Shown here piece after piece: positions 37,298 through 46,068 of a stretch of DNA of 64,000 bases. The notes under the pieces are model-generated. The model did no database searches and was not told the DNA's origin. It worked only from the letters and a program-made list of their open reading frames with translations. Made by a program: the position numbers and the translations under genes. The stretch covers positions 2,635,605 through 2,699,604 of the forward strand of contig NZ_LT963430.1 of assembly GCF_900199405.1 (NCBI RefSeq). The letters are read 5' to 3'. This DNA comes from Beduinella massiliensis (GTDB taxonomy: Bacteria; Bacillota; Clostridia; Christensenellales; Aristaeellaceae). Positions within the stretch are counted from its first letter, which is position 1. Each line of letters begins with the position of its first letter.

Positions 37298-37969
37298 TCA
37301 AAGGGAACGCTTCAGATAGCTCAGGCGCCTGTTCACCGCATCCATCGTCGCTTTCACGACAGCCCTGTCTGCATCGTCCCGCAGGAACGCGCTGCCCAAC
37401 AGCAGCTCGTGGCCCCACGTGCAATCGACGCTCACCAGGATTGCGGTGCGCCCGCTCATCAGCACGCTTTGTACGTCCACCAATTCAAAGACGGGGTCGG
37501 CCGCGAACTCATTGATCGCGCAAACCGTCGCCATCGCAACCATGCGTTGGCGCGAAAAAACCCCATTTTGACAGGATGCCAGCCCCTCAAATTCTTTTCC
37601 TTCATATCCAAGGCGGACGCTGATCGACATGCTGTCGCGCTTGGTGTGAAGGTCGATTCCTTCGTATAACAGGCGCACCTCGCGGTGCAGAGGAACGATC
37701 TCAGGCGCCTTATCCTCCACGGGGATGCGCGCGACGCTGATCACGCGGTAGTCCACCTCGACGTCAAAGGCTGCCATCAGGGCGGACTGGATGTCGCGCG
37801 TCACCTGCTTGGCGCCGCGGCGCTCATCGGCGATCACGTGGATTTCCGCCGCTTCTCCGCGCGGCCCAAAGACCACGCGTGCAGACTGCACGCCGTCAAT
37901 TTTGCAGATCAGGCTCTTCCATACCGCCTCTCTGCTCAGTTCTTCCACACGTACTTCATTTTCCGGCAT
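37298..37969 (-). CDS. Conserved clostridial hypothetical protein
   Basis: A 223-residue soluble protein with no membrane helix. The N-terminal half (about 20-90) has a beta-alpha-beta pattern with DGVQSARVVFGPRGEAAEIHVIADERRGAKQVTRDIQSALMAAFDVEVDY, an ACT-like arrangement seen in other clostridial hypotheticals, and the C-terminal half repeats a dsRBD- or Asp23-like strand-helix pattern. I do not recognise a function. The start at MPENEVRV is chosen because GGAGG lies 9 bases upstream; the ATG 9 bases earlier overlaps that site. It is the first gene of the small-peptide and HD-GYP group on this strand. Confidence 0.7.
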   Translation of the reverse strand: MPENEVRVEELSREAVWKSLICKIDGVQSARVVFGPRGEAAEIHVIADERRGAKQVTRDIQSALMAAFDVEVDYRVISVARIPVEDKAPEIVPLHREVRLLYEGIDLHTKRDSMSISVRLGYEGKEFEGLASCQNGVFSRQRMVAMATVCAINEFAADPVFELVDVQSVLMSGRTAILVSVDCTWGHELLLGSAFLRDDADRAVVKATMDAVNRRLSYLKRSL

Positions 37970-38224
37970 GCTCGTCATCCTCCATCCCTCGTCCTCCCAA
38001 ATAAAACCGTCTTTAGCGTACCACATCAGGCCCTAAATCGCAAGATTTATTTCTCAGGTTCATGCGAAGAATGAGGATTTTTTGAATCAGAACGTGCGTA
38101 TCCTCACGCTTTTTGCCTCCTTTTAGCGAACGGAAAAGCGGCCGCCTGCGAAATCATTCGCAAGGCGGCCGCCCAATGCGGCTGACCTAGAGCTGAGGAG
38201 GATTTTTGTAAAACGGCCGCGGCC

Positions 38225-39529
38225 TTAATCCCCCAGCCCGCCGGAAGCCATAGCCGGCTGGACGTTTTCGCCGCTCTCCTGCTCGCCGCGGGCGACGCAG
38301 AGCATCAGACGAATACGGTTTTCCTGGTTGACGCGCGTCGCGCTGGGGTCGTAATCGATCGGCACGATGTTGGCGTTCGGGTACAGCTCGCGAATTTTTC
38401 GGATCATCCCCTTGCCGCAGATGTGGTTGGGCAGACAGCCGAACGGCTGCGTGCAGACGATGTTGGCATAGCCGTTTTCCGTAAGCTCGATCATCTCCGC
38501 CGTGAGCAGCCAGCCCTCCCCCATCTTACTGCCGTAGCCGATCACGTCCTTGACGAGGCTCTTCGTGTGCTCAAAGGAAGAGGGGGGCACAAACGAGGGA
38601 TGCTTCTTGATCGTCTCGATCAGAATCGTTTCCATGTGCGTCAGGAAACGCTTGAGGATCGAGCAAACCGCGTATTTCAGGGGATTGCCGCCGTACAGTT
38701 TGATGTCTTCCAGGCGGTTGTCGGTCTTAAAGAGCGCAAACCCCATGATCCCCGGTACCATGTATTCGCAGTCCTGTTCGCGCAGAAAAGCTTCCAGGTT
38801 GTTGTTGCCAAGGCTCGCATACTTGACGTAGATCTCGCCCACGATGCCCACGCGCGTCTTCTTCTCGTGCTCGCGCTCGATGGCGTCAAATTCGTCCGCG
38901 ATGCGCTCCAGGTTTTGGCGCATGGGGCCTGAACGCATGCCGCGCCCTTTGGCGAACTGATCCGTCAGCTCCCCTATCCACTTTTGAATCAGCGCGTCCG
39001 TCTCGCCCTTCTTGTTTTCATAGGGCCGCGTCTGGTTCGCAAGGTGCATCAGGCAATCGCCGTAAACCAGCGCGGCGATCGCACGGCGGAGCATCGGGAT
39101 CGTCAGCTTGAAGCCGCTGGACGATTCCAGGCCGGAGAGGTTGAGCGAAATCACCGGAATGTATTCCAGCCCCGCCTTTTTCAGCGCCTTGCGCAGCAGG
39201 TGGATATAGTTGCTCGCGCGGCAGCCGCCGCCCGTCTGTGTAATGATGAGCGCGACCTTGTGCAGGTCGTACTTGCCGGAGTGCAGCGCGTCCATCATCT
39301 GCCCGATGACGAGCAGCGCGGGATAGCAGGTGTCGTTGTGCACGTACTTGAGACCTTCCTGCACCACGCTCGGGCCGCTGTTCGTCAGCAGCACCGTCTT
39401 GTGGCCGTACAGCTCGAATACGTTTCGGACGAGCTCAAAGTGGATCTCAGCCATATTGGGGATGAGGATGGTGTAACCCTCCTCATGCATCTCCTTGGTG
39501 TATACCGCGTGCTTGGTGGTGGTGCTCAT
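38225..39529 (-). CDS. 2-hydroxyacyl-CoA dehydratase-like component (C-terminal half of a split activase)
   Basis: A 434-residue protein that matches the C-terminal portion of the large acyl-CoA dehydratase activase-related proteins and is related to the HgdB/FldB dehydratase subunit fold. Signatures include YTILIPNMAEIHFELVRNVFELYG, HNDTCYPALLVIGQMMDAL and QTGGGCRASNYIHLLRKAL, whose cysteines likely bind an iron-sulfur cluster. The start at MSTTTKHAV is chosen for the ATGA overlap with the upstream gene. In many Clostridia this part is fused to the activase; here it is a separate protein, presumably forming a complex with it. Confidence 0.85.
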   Translation of the reverse strand: MSTTTKHAVYTKEMHEEGYTILIPNMAEIHFELVRNVFELYGHKTVLLTNSGPSVVQEGLKYVHNDTCYPALLVIGQMMDALHSGKYDLHKVALIITQTGGGCRASNYIHLLRKALKKAGLEYIPVISLNLSGLESSSGFKLTIPMLRRAIAALVYGDCLMHLANQTRPYENKKGETDALIQKWIGELTDQFAKGRGMRSGPMRQNLERIADEFDAIEREHEKKTRVGIVGEIYVKYASLGNNNLEAFLREQDCEYMVPGIMGFALFKTDNRLEDIKLYGGNPLKYAVCSILKRFLTHMETILIETIKKHPSFVPPSSFEHTKSLVKDVIGYGSKMGEGWLLTAEMIELTENGYANIVCTQPFGCLPNHICGKGMIRKIRELYPNANIVPIDYDPSATRVNQENRIRLMLCVARGEQESGENVQPAMASGGLGD

Positions 39530-42492
39530 TCCGCTTTCCTCCCCTTTGCCAGCTGTTGCTGCTCGATGGCCGCGAACAGGCTGCGCAGACGGATCTTGAC
39601 CGCGCCCAGGTTCGTGATCTCGTCGATCTTGATCTGCGTATAGATCTTGCCTTCCCCCTCCAGGATTTCGCGAACCTCGTCGGTCGTGATCGCATCTACA
39701 CCGCACCCGAAGGACACGAGCTGCACGAGGTTCATGTCCTCCTGCCCTGCGATATAGCGCGCCGCCGCGTAGAGCCGCGCATGATACGTCCACTGGTTGA
39801 GCACGCCCGTCGCTTCCTTCTTCATGTGGCAGGCGAGCGCGTCCTCCGTCACCACCGCGACGCCAAAGCCCGCGATCAGCCGGTCGATACCGTGGTTGAT
39901 CTCCGGATCCACGTGATAGGGACGGCCCGCCAGCACGATGATGGGCTTGCCCTCCGCGCGCGCCCGGCGCACGATCTCCTCGCCCTTTTCCCGGACGTCC
40001 CGCATGTAGCTTTCATACGCCGCGTAGGCCGCGTCCGAAGCCGTCTTCACCGCTTTCAGGGAGAGGTTCGGGAAATAGCGTGTCAGGATCTCGGTCATCT
40101 TGCGCGGGAAATCACGCCTGCGATGGATGCCCACGTAATCCTTGATGAACGTGATGCCCGAAAGGTGCGGCATGTTGGCGGAAAGCACCTCGGGATAGTA
40201 AGCGACGACCGGGCAGTTGTAGTGGTTGTCGCCCAGCTTTTCGTCGAAGTTGTAGCTCATGCAGGGGTAGAAGATCGTGTCTACCCCCGCGGCGACCAGC
40301 GCCTCCACGTGTCCGTGCATGAGCTTTGCCGGGAAGCACACCGTATCCGAGGGGATCGTCGCCTGCCCCGCCACGTACAGCCTGCGGCTGGAGAGCGGCG
40401 AAATCACGACCTCAAAGCCGAGCTTTTCAAAGAAGGCGGTCCAGAACGGCAGCATCTCGAACATGTTCAGGCCCATCGGAAGGCCGATGCGCGGCCGGCC
40501 GCCCTGCGCGGTGTCCGCCGTTGCCGCCATCTGCGTAAGGCGCTCGCGCTTGTAGGCGTACAGGTTCATGTCCGCCAGATCCTGCGCCTTGCCCGTCGTC
40601 GGCCGGTCGCAGCGGTTGCCCGCGATGTACCGGCGCCCGCCGGGGAACGTGTGCACCGTCAGGCGGCAATGGTTTTCGCACAGACCGCACTGCGATGTGC
40701 GCGTCTCGTGCGCAAAATGCGCCAGTTCCTCCTGCGTGCAGAGCGTCGTCTCTCCGCCCTTTAGAGCATGGAGCGTGCGGGCATGCAGCGCGGCGCCGTA
40801 AGCACCCATCAGCCCCGCGATGTCCGGGCGGACGACCTGTACGCCCAGTTCCTGCTCAAAGGCGCGCAGGACGGCGTCGTTGAGGAACGTGCCTCCCTGC
40901 ACGACGATGCGCCGCCCCAGCTGCTCCGCGCTCGTCGCGCGGATGACCTTGTACAGCGCGTTCTTTACGACGGAAATGGAAAGCCCGGCGGAGATGTCGC
41001 TCACGTCCGCACCGTCCTTCTGTGCCTGCTTGACCGAAGAATTCATGAATACCGTGCAGCGCGAGCCCAGATCGACGGGCCTGCGTCCCTTGAGCCCGAG
41101 CTTTGCAAAATCCGCGATGGAATAGCCCAGAGCGCTCGCAAAGGTTTGCAGGAACGAACCGCACCCAGAGGAACAGGCCTCGTTGAGGAAGATATTATCG
41201 ATGACGCCGCCGTGAATCTTAAAGCACTTGATGTCCTGCCCGCCGATGTCGATGACGAAGTCCACGTCCGGCATGAACGCCTTGGCCGCGGTAAAGTGCG
41301 CGACCGTCTCCACCAGGCCGTAATCGACGCCGAACGCCTGCTGGATCAGCTCCTCGCCGTACCCGGTCACCGCGGCCTTTTTCACGTTGAGCCGTGGATA
41401 CTTCGTGAAGAGCGTCAGCAGGAAGTCGCGGATGAGCGGCACCGGGTCGCCGCTGTTCGATTGATAGCTCGTCAGCAGCAATCGTCCATCCCCGTCCGTC
41501 ACGGCGCACTTGAGCGTCGTGGAGCCCGCGTCGATTCCCAGGAAGGCGTCGCCCGCGTAGGTGCCGGGGTCGAGAATGGGAACGGCGTCCTTCGCGTGGC
41601 GCTCTTCAAACGCCTGATACTCCGCCTCGGTTTCAAAGAGCGGCGGCAGGGCGTTGTACGCCTCCCCCGCATGAAATGCCTTCAGCCGCCCGATGGCCTC
41701 CTCCAGCCGCAGCGGCTCCTCGTGGTGGCTCGCGGCCCCCAGCGCGACGTAGTAAAGCGCGTTTTGCGGGCTGAGCCCCTTGAGCCCGAGCGCCTGATCG
41801 AAACAGGCGCGCAGCTGCGGCAGAAATGTGAGCGGGCCGCCCAGGTAGACGACCTTTCCTTCGATGGGACGGCCCTGCGCAAGCCCGGCAATCGTCTGAT
41901 TGACGACCGCCATGAAAATCGAACGGGCGATGTCCTCGTGCGCCGCGCCCTGGTTCAGCAGCGGCTGGATATCCGTCTTGGCGAAAACCCCGCAGCGCGA
42001 AGCGATGGTGTAGGTGCGTGCCGCCTTCTCCGCCAATTCGTCCATGACCGCCGGCGTCACGCCCAGCAGCGTCGCCATCTGGTCGATGAATGCGCCGGTT
42101 CCGCCCGCGCACGAACCGTTCATGCGCACTTCCATGCAGCCCTGCAAAAAGAGAATTTTCGCATCCTCGCCGCCCAGCTCGATGATGACGTCCGTGCCCG
42201 GAAGCCACCGGTCTGCGGCCAGCTTGGTGGCGTACACCTCCTGCAGGAACGGAAGACCGGCCCCCTGCGCCATGCCCATGCCCGCCGAGCCGGAAACCGT
42301 CAGCGTCACCGGTGCGCCGTGCACGACCTCGCGGTTGACGGTTTCGATCAGCTCCAACGTCTTTTGCGTGATGAGCGCAAAGTGCCGCTCATAGGAAGAA
42401 TAGACGATCTGCTCGCGCTCGTCGAGCACGACGCACTTGATCGTCGTAGAGCCCACGTCAAGACCGACGTGCAGCATGTTTCTTTCGTTCAT
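39526..42492 (-). CDS. Large acyl-CoA dehydratase activase-like protein (two ASKHA domains plus DUF2229)
   Basis: A 988-residue protein. Two BadF/HgdC-type ATPase domains come first: LDVGSTTIKCVVLDE with NGSCAGGTGAFIDQMA (about 8-300), and GIDAGSTTLKCAVTDGDG with NEACSSGCGSFLQTFASALG (about 318-600). Cysteines in the two activase motifs and in QCGLCENHCRL (about 610) would hold [4Fe-4S] clusters. The C-terminal third resembles DUF2229 with LPFWTAFFEKLGFEVVISP and CFPAKLMHGH. Such proteins use ATP to drive low-potential electrons to a 2-hydroxyacyl-CoA dehydratase-like partner; the substrate is unknown. It overlaps the MarR gene by 4 bases. Confidence 0.88.
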   Translation of the reverse strand: MNERNMLHVGLDVGSTTIKCVVLDEREQIVYSSYERHFALITQKTLELIETVNREVVHGAPVTLTVSGSAGMGMAQGAGLPFLQEVYATKLAADRWLPGTDVIIELGGEDAKILFLQGCMEVRMNGSCAGGTGAFIDQMATLLGVTPAVMDELAEKAARTYTIASRCGVFAKTDIQPLLNQGAAHEDIARSIFMAVVNQTIAGLAQGRPIEGKVVYLGGPLTFLPQLRACFDQALGLKGLSPQNALYYVALGAASHHEEPLRLEEAIGRLKAFHAGEAYNALPPLFETEAEYQAFEERHAKDAVPILDPGTYAGDAFLGIDAGSTTLKCAVTDGDGRLLLTSYQSNSGDPVPLIRDFLLTLFTKYPRLNVKKAAVTGYGEELIQQAFGVDYGLVETVAHFTAAKAFMPDVDFVIDIGGQDIKCFKIHGGVIDNIFLNEACSSGCGSFLQTFASALGYSIADFAKLGLKGRRPVDLGSRCTVFMNSSVKQAQKDGADVSDISAGLSISVVKNALYKVIRATSAEQLGRRIVVQGGTFLNDAVLRAFEQELGVQVVRPDIAGLMGAYGAALHARTLHALKGGETTLCTQEELAHFAHETRTSQCGLCENHCRLTVHTFPGGRRYIAGNRCDRPTTGKAQDLADMNLYAYKRERLTQMAATADTAQGGRPRIGLPMGLNMFEMLPFWTAFFEKLGFEVVISPLSSRRLYVAGQATIPSDTVCFPAKLMHGHVEALVAAGVDTIFYPCMSYNFDEKLGDNHYNCPVVAYYPEVLSANMPHLSGITFIKDYVGIHRRRDFPRKMTEILTRYFPNLSLKAVKTASDAAYAAYESYMRDVREKGEEIVRRARAEGKPIIVLAGRPYHVDPEINHGIDRLIAGFGVAVVTEDALACHMKKEATGVLNQWTYHARLYAAARYIAGQEDMNLVQLVSFGCGVDAITTDEVREILEGEGKIYTQIKIDEITNLGAVKIRLRSLFAAIEQQQLAKGRKAE

Positions 42493-42950
42493 TGGGCCAA
42501 GTCCTCTCTTTCCTCTCCCATCTGGGGCAGCAGCTGCACCAGCGTCCGCACCGCTTCGAGAAAGGCTTCCGCCTCCTCGGGCGCCAGCGCGTGCACGCGC
42601 GCGCTCATGTCCTCATAAAAACGGTCACAAATCGGGTCGAAATAGCGGTGCCCTTCCGCGCTCCAGCGGATGCGCACCACCCGCCGGTCGCTCTCCTCGC
42701 GCACGCGCTCCACCAGCCCCATCTCGTGCAGCCGGTCCACGATCTGCGTCGTCTGCTGGCGCGGAACGGACATCGCCTCCGACAGCTCCGTCATCGTGCT
42801 GGGGCCCTTTCTGCAAAGAAAGAGCATCACCCGAAGCTGCATGCTGCTTAGCCGCTTTCTGAACATCGTCTGAAAGGGAATCAGCACCGATTCGATAAAG
42901 GACTGCGTAAAGGAAAGCAAAAGCTCCCGGTCTTCCATCTGGGTGGGCAA
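42489..42950 (-). CDS. MarR-family transcriptional regulator
   Basis: A 153-residue winged-helix protein. MQLRVMLFLCRKGPSTMTELSEAMSVPRQQTTQIVDRLHEMGLVERVREESDRRVVRI covers the DNA-binding core and wing. Dimerisation helices lie at both ends. The start is uncertain: a TTG at the given end has AGAAGG 8 bases upstream, while an ATG 12 bases inside (42938) has no clear site. It is the first gene of the activase operon, so it may control it and itself; a candidate operator lies upstream between two divergent promoters. Confidence 0.88.
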   Translation of the reverse strand: MPTQMEDRELLLSFTQSFIESVLIPFQTMFRKRLSSMQLRVMLFLCRKGPSTMTELSEAMSVPRQQTTQIVDRLHEMGLVERVREESDRRVVRIRWSAEGHRYFDPICDRFYEDMSARVHALAPEEAEAFLEAVRTLVQLLPQMGEEREDLAQ

Positions 42951-43007
42951 TCAAAACGCCTTCTCTCCGCAAAATTGTTCATAAAACTTGATGATCGTCG
43001 TTTCATG

Positions 43008-43037
43008 ATTATACAGCTTCATGCTCCCTTAATACAA
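43008..43037 (-). promoter_or_regulatory. Promoter of the MarR-activase operon
   Basis: Minus-strand -10 TATAAT (43008-43013), 18-base spacer and weak -35 TTGTAT (43032-43037), about 60 bases before the MarR start. Confidence 0.6.
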
Positions 43038-43060
43038 GCGGTGATCTGACAAGATTCGAC

Positions 43061-43082
43061 ACAGATTTTATATGCAATCTGT
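43061..43082. promoter_or_regulatory. Candidate MarR operator between divergent genes
   Basis: Perfect 7-base arms ACAGATT and AATCTGT with an 8-base centre lie between the MarR promoter and the divergent SGNH-gene promoter, the usual place for a MarR autoregulatory site. Confidence 0.45.
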
Positions 43083-43098
43083 CAAGCCTTCGCCGCCC

Positions 43099-43128
43099 TT
43101 GCGCCGCGCGCGCCGCGTGCGCTATAAT
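43099..43128 (+). promoter_or_regulatory. Promoter of the SGNH-like gene
   Basis: -10 TATAAT (43123-43128) with a weak -35 TTGCGC 18 bases upstream; start codon 33 bases later. Confidence 0.6.
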
Positions 43129-43160
43129 AGAACAAATCTATTGTAAAGAGGCTGCATTTT

Positions 43161-44216
43161 ATGACAGAGGGTACCGCCCTGCGCTTTAAGCACTGGACGA
43201 TCATCACGCTTTTCTCCCTGCTTTTGCTCCTGCTTCTGTCGGCCGGGACGGTCTACGTCGTCGACCCCTTCGAGCACTACCGGCAGGCGTCTTTCTACAC
43301 GCCGCTTTACGACAACCAGGTTTACTGCAACAGCGGCATCGCCCGCCATTACGACTACGACGCCGTGCTGCTCGGCTCCTCCATGGTCGAGAATACCCGC
43401 GCCTCATCGCTGGACGAGCACTTTGGCGTTCGGTCCGTCAAACTGCCCTTCAAGGGGGGCTATCCCTACAATTACGCCCGGGTGATGGATTTGGCCTTCG
43501 AAAACCATTCGATGGCGGCGGTCTTCTACTGCCTGGACGTCACCAGCTTTGCGATGCCGTACGACCGTCCCTCCAGCCCGCTGCCTGAATACCTCTGGAA
43601 CGCGGACCCCCTGGACGACGTGCGCTATGTGCTCAACCTGCGCGTTCTCGTGGACGAGATCGGCTCTACGCTGCGCTATAATCTGCGCGGAGGCCTGCCC
43701 GAAAATCCGCGGGACGCCATGTTCGCCTGGTCGGACGTGCACTTCTCGCGTGAAAGCACACTCGCCTCCTACGACTTTAACGCCTATCAATACGAAATGA
43801 AGTCCCCGGACTATTTTTCCGAGCGCGTGCTTACGAACTGGGCGCGGCATCTGGAACCTTATATCGCCGAACATCCGCAGACGACCTTCTACGTGTACTT
43901 TCCGCCCTATAGCGTGGTCTACTGGGTGCTCCAACACGATGCGGGCAACCTTGAAACCCAGCTTTGGGCCCGCGAGCAGCTCGCCTCGCGGCTGCTCGCC
44001 TACGAAAATGTGCGTCTCTACGACTTTGCGGCGCGCGAAGAGTGGATTCTCGACCTGAACCGCTACACGGACTACTCCCACCACGATCCCGAGATGAACG
44101 AGCAGGTCGTGCGCGCGATGGCGGAAGATGAGGGACGGGTCACCAGCACAGAAAAAATCGCGCAGGCCAATGAGGCTCTGCGCGAAGCGGTCGCCGCTTT
44201 TGAGCGGCCGTATTGA
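43161..44216 (+). CDS. SGNH-hydrolase-like membrane-anchored protein
   Basis: A 351-residue protein with one N-terminal membrane helix (about 13-34; IITLFSLLLLLLLSAGTVYVV) and an extracellular domain. AVLLGSSMVENTRASSLDEHFG carries the GSS motif expected for the nucleophile of DltD/AlgX-type SGNH proteins, and YTDYSHHDPEMNEQVVRAM near the C-terminus has an Asp and His that could complete the triad. It probably modifies a surface polymer by moving or removing acyl groups. No acyltransferase partner (MBOAT) is adjacent, which is unusual for DltD-like proteins. The ribosome site is not clear. Confidence 0.7.
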   Translation: MTEGTALRFKHWTIITLFSLLLLLLLSAGTVYVVDPFEHYRQASFYTPLYDNQVYCNSGIARHYDYDAVLLGSSMVENTRASSLDEHFGVRSVKLPFKGGYPYNYARVMDLAFENHSMAAVFYCLDVTSFAMPYDRPSSPLPEYLWNADPLDDVRYVLNLRVLVDEIGSTLRYNLRGGLPENPRDAMFAWSDVHFSRESTLASYDFNAYQYEMKSPDYFSERVLTNWARHLEPYIAEHPQTTFYVYFPPYSVVYWVLQHDAGNLETQLWAREQLASRLLAYENVRLYDFAAREEWILDLNRYTDYSHHDPEMNEQVVRAMAEDEGRVTSTEKIAQANEALREAVAAFERPY

Positions 44217-44245
44217 TTTTCCGTTGCTTCCTTGAGGGCGGCGCG

Positions 44246-45238
44246 TCATCCCAGAATGTCGATCCGCTGTCCTTCCGGCACGATCTGTATAAACGTCTTG
44301 CCCGGAGTGAATCGCACTTCGTTTCCCTCTGCATCCAGGAATTGCGTCACATCCGCCCCCTTGTCCCGCTTCCAGGATCCCTCAAAGCGCTTTCCGCCCG
44401 TGAAGTAGGTGCAAGCGCCGCCGCCCGTAAGGGTGTAAAGCGGACGCTCGTCGTCTTCGTCGTACCATTCCAGCTTCGCCGTCATCACGATCACGTTCTG
44501 ACAGGTGATGGGCGTTTTGCTGATGCCGTCGTTCATGGGCCGCCCGTTATAATAGCGTCTATAGGAATCCTTTTCCGCGTCGTACAGGTAGGAAGGATGG
44601 TAGCTGCCCACGCGGTAGGGGATCGCGAATTCGGTCACGTCGTCTCCCTGGCGCGTCGGGTTTTCCGCGTCAAAGCGCAGCGGGGAACGCGCCTTCACTT
44701 TCTTTTCAAATTTCGTTGCTTCCATGGCCTGCGCCAGCGCAAAGCGTACGTTGTGCGGGCTCTCGCGGCTTTCGTCGCGTGAATAATACGCCGTGCTCTT
44801 GATGCCATCCCATTCCTGCAGGATCGGATGGCCTTTTTTGATGTACTCGTACGTGTCTGTGCCTGCTTTTTCCTGCACACCGTTGAAGACAAATGCGCCG
44901 CCCCAGTCGCTGTACAGGTCCACATGGCAGATTCGCGCGCTGCGCACGCCCTCCACGTACTCCGGCATGCGGTCGTTATAGACCGCGGTATAGCGCGTAT
45001 ACCCGCCTTCGTAGAGAACCATCTCGTAGACGACGTCCGCAGCCGCCAGGCCGATCTGCGGGCGTGCCGCCGGTTCGTTGTCCAGATTGACCATCACGGG
45101 CTTGTACGGCTTATCCGTCGGCATGCCCGTCGTGAGGGACAAGGATTCGCCGTTTCCGGGGATCGCCAGTCCCAGTACCGCCGCGAAGGCGAGCGCAAAG
45201 CACGCGGCGCCTTTTTTGAAAAATGCGATTTTCTTCAA
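44246..45238 (-). CDS. DUF3048 (YerB-like) secreted protein
   Basis: A 330-residue protein of the DUF3048 family, recognised by KPVMVNLDNEPAARPQIGLAAADVVYEMVLYEGGYTRYTAVYNDRMPEYVEGVRSAR and by a C-terminal TPGKTFIQIVPEG segment. The start is a TTG (LKKIAFFKKG) with GGAGGG 7 bases upstream, overlapping the previous stop as TTGA. The first 30 residues form a signal peptide without an obvious lipobox cysteine, so it is probably exported. Function unknown; YerB-like proteins are cell-surface. It is coupled to the class A serine hydrolase gene. Confidence 0.88.
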   Translation of the reverse strand: MKKIAFFKKGAACFALAFAAVLGLAIPGNGESLSLTTGMPTDKPYKPVMVNLDNEPAARPQIGLAAADVVYEMVLYEGGYTRYTAVYNDRMPEYVEGVRSARICHVDLYSDWGGAFVFNGVQEKAGTDTYEYIKKGHPILQEWDGIKSTAYYSRDESRESPHNVRFALAQAMEATKFEKKVKARSPLRFDAENPTRQGDDVTEFAIPYRVGSYHPSYLYDAEKDSYRRYYNGRPMNDGISKTPITCQNVIVMTAKLEWYDEDDERPLYTLTGGGACTYFTGGKRFEGSWKRDKGADVTQFLDAEGNEVRFTPGKTFIQIVPEGQRIDILG

Positions 45239-46008
45239 GCTTCCGCCCTCCTGTAAAGCGCCAGGGCGACGTCCTGCATCGTGCGTTCCGCCCGGGCGAC
45301 GTCCGTTCCGCTTGTCAGGATGCACACGACGAATGGACGCCCGGCATAGACGATTCCCACGTCGTGCGTTATGCCGCTGTCCTCGCCGGTCTTGTGCGCC
45401 ACAGGAATCCCCAGCGCATGCAGGTAGAAGGGCAGCTTGCCGTTAAGCCTCTGGTTGGCGAGCATTTTCAGCATCGCCGCCGAGGCGTGCTCCGAGGCGA
45501 CCTGACCCCGGTACATTCCGGAAAGCAACCGCCCCATGTCGCGCGCGCTCACCGTGTTTTCAATGCCCCTTGCGCTGGCCTCCGCATCAAAAAGCCTGCG
45601 GCGAAGACAGGTCTGCTCCAGTCCGAGCGCCCCTGCCGTTCGATTGACGTTTTCCATGCCCAGCCTGTCGATCAAAAGATTCGTCGCCGTGTTGTCGCTC
45701 AGGATGATCATCAGCGTCGCCAGATCCGTCAGTGTCACCGCGAGACCGTCGTGCATGTAGCTGAGCGCGCCGCAGGAGGGCATCTTCTGCTCGCCCGTGA
45801 CGATGAACCGCTCGTCAGGATTCGCCTCTCCCGCGTCTATCTGGCGCATCGCCTCGACCAGGATCGGCAGCTTGATGACGCTTGCCGCTACCTGTGGACG
45901 CTCCGCCTCGAATGTTTCCACCGCGCCCGTAATGAGGTCCTCGTAATAATACGAAATGCTGCCCGGAAGCGCGCGCAGCGCTTCTTTAATTTCCAAAATC
46001 GTTCGCAT
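45235..46008 (-). CDS. Class A beta-lactamase-like serine hydrolase
   Basis: A 257-residue protein with the three penicillin-recognising motifs: SVIK (nucleophile Ser in AASVIKLPILVE), SDN (LSDNTATNLL) and KTG (HKTGEDSGITHDVGI). The usual omega-loop RxxExxxN of class A beta-lactamases is not evident; the region reads RRRLFDAEASARG, as in many clostridial class A-like proteins of unknown function. There is no signal peptide, so it is predicted to be cytoplasmic, which is unusual for a beta-lactamase. Start at MRTILEIKE chosen for AGAGGAAAGG upstream. Beta-lactam resistance should not be assumed. Confidence 0.85.
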   Translation of the reverse strand: MRTILEIKEALRALPGSISYYYEDLITGAVETFEAERPQVAASVIKLPILVEAMRQIDAGEANPDERFIVTGEQKMPSCGALSYMHDGLAVTLTDLATLMIILSDNTATNLLIDRLGMENVNRTAGALGLEQTCLRRRLFDAEASARGIENTVSARDMGRLLSGMYRGQVASEHASAAMLKMLANQRLNGKLPFYLHALGIPVAHKTGEDSGITHDVGIVYAGRPFVVCILTSGTDVARAERTMQDVALALYRRAEA

Positions 46009-46068
46009 CCTTTCCTCTGGTGCATGCGCCCCTGCCATCCGGCATAGCGTTTAGCGGAGGCGATTTCA

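Noticed and set aside
39530-39793. Upstream extension of the dehydratase-like protein
   Set aside because: The extra 88 codons overlap the end of the activase gene and have shadow-type composition; the ATGA start fits better.
40768-42618. 616-codon plus-strand open frame opposite the activase gene
   Set aside because: Shadow of the large conserved activase on the other strand; composition rich in Arg and His is typical of antisense frames.
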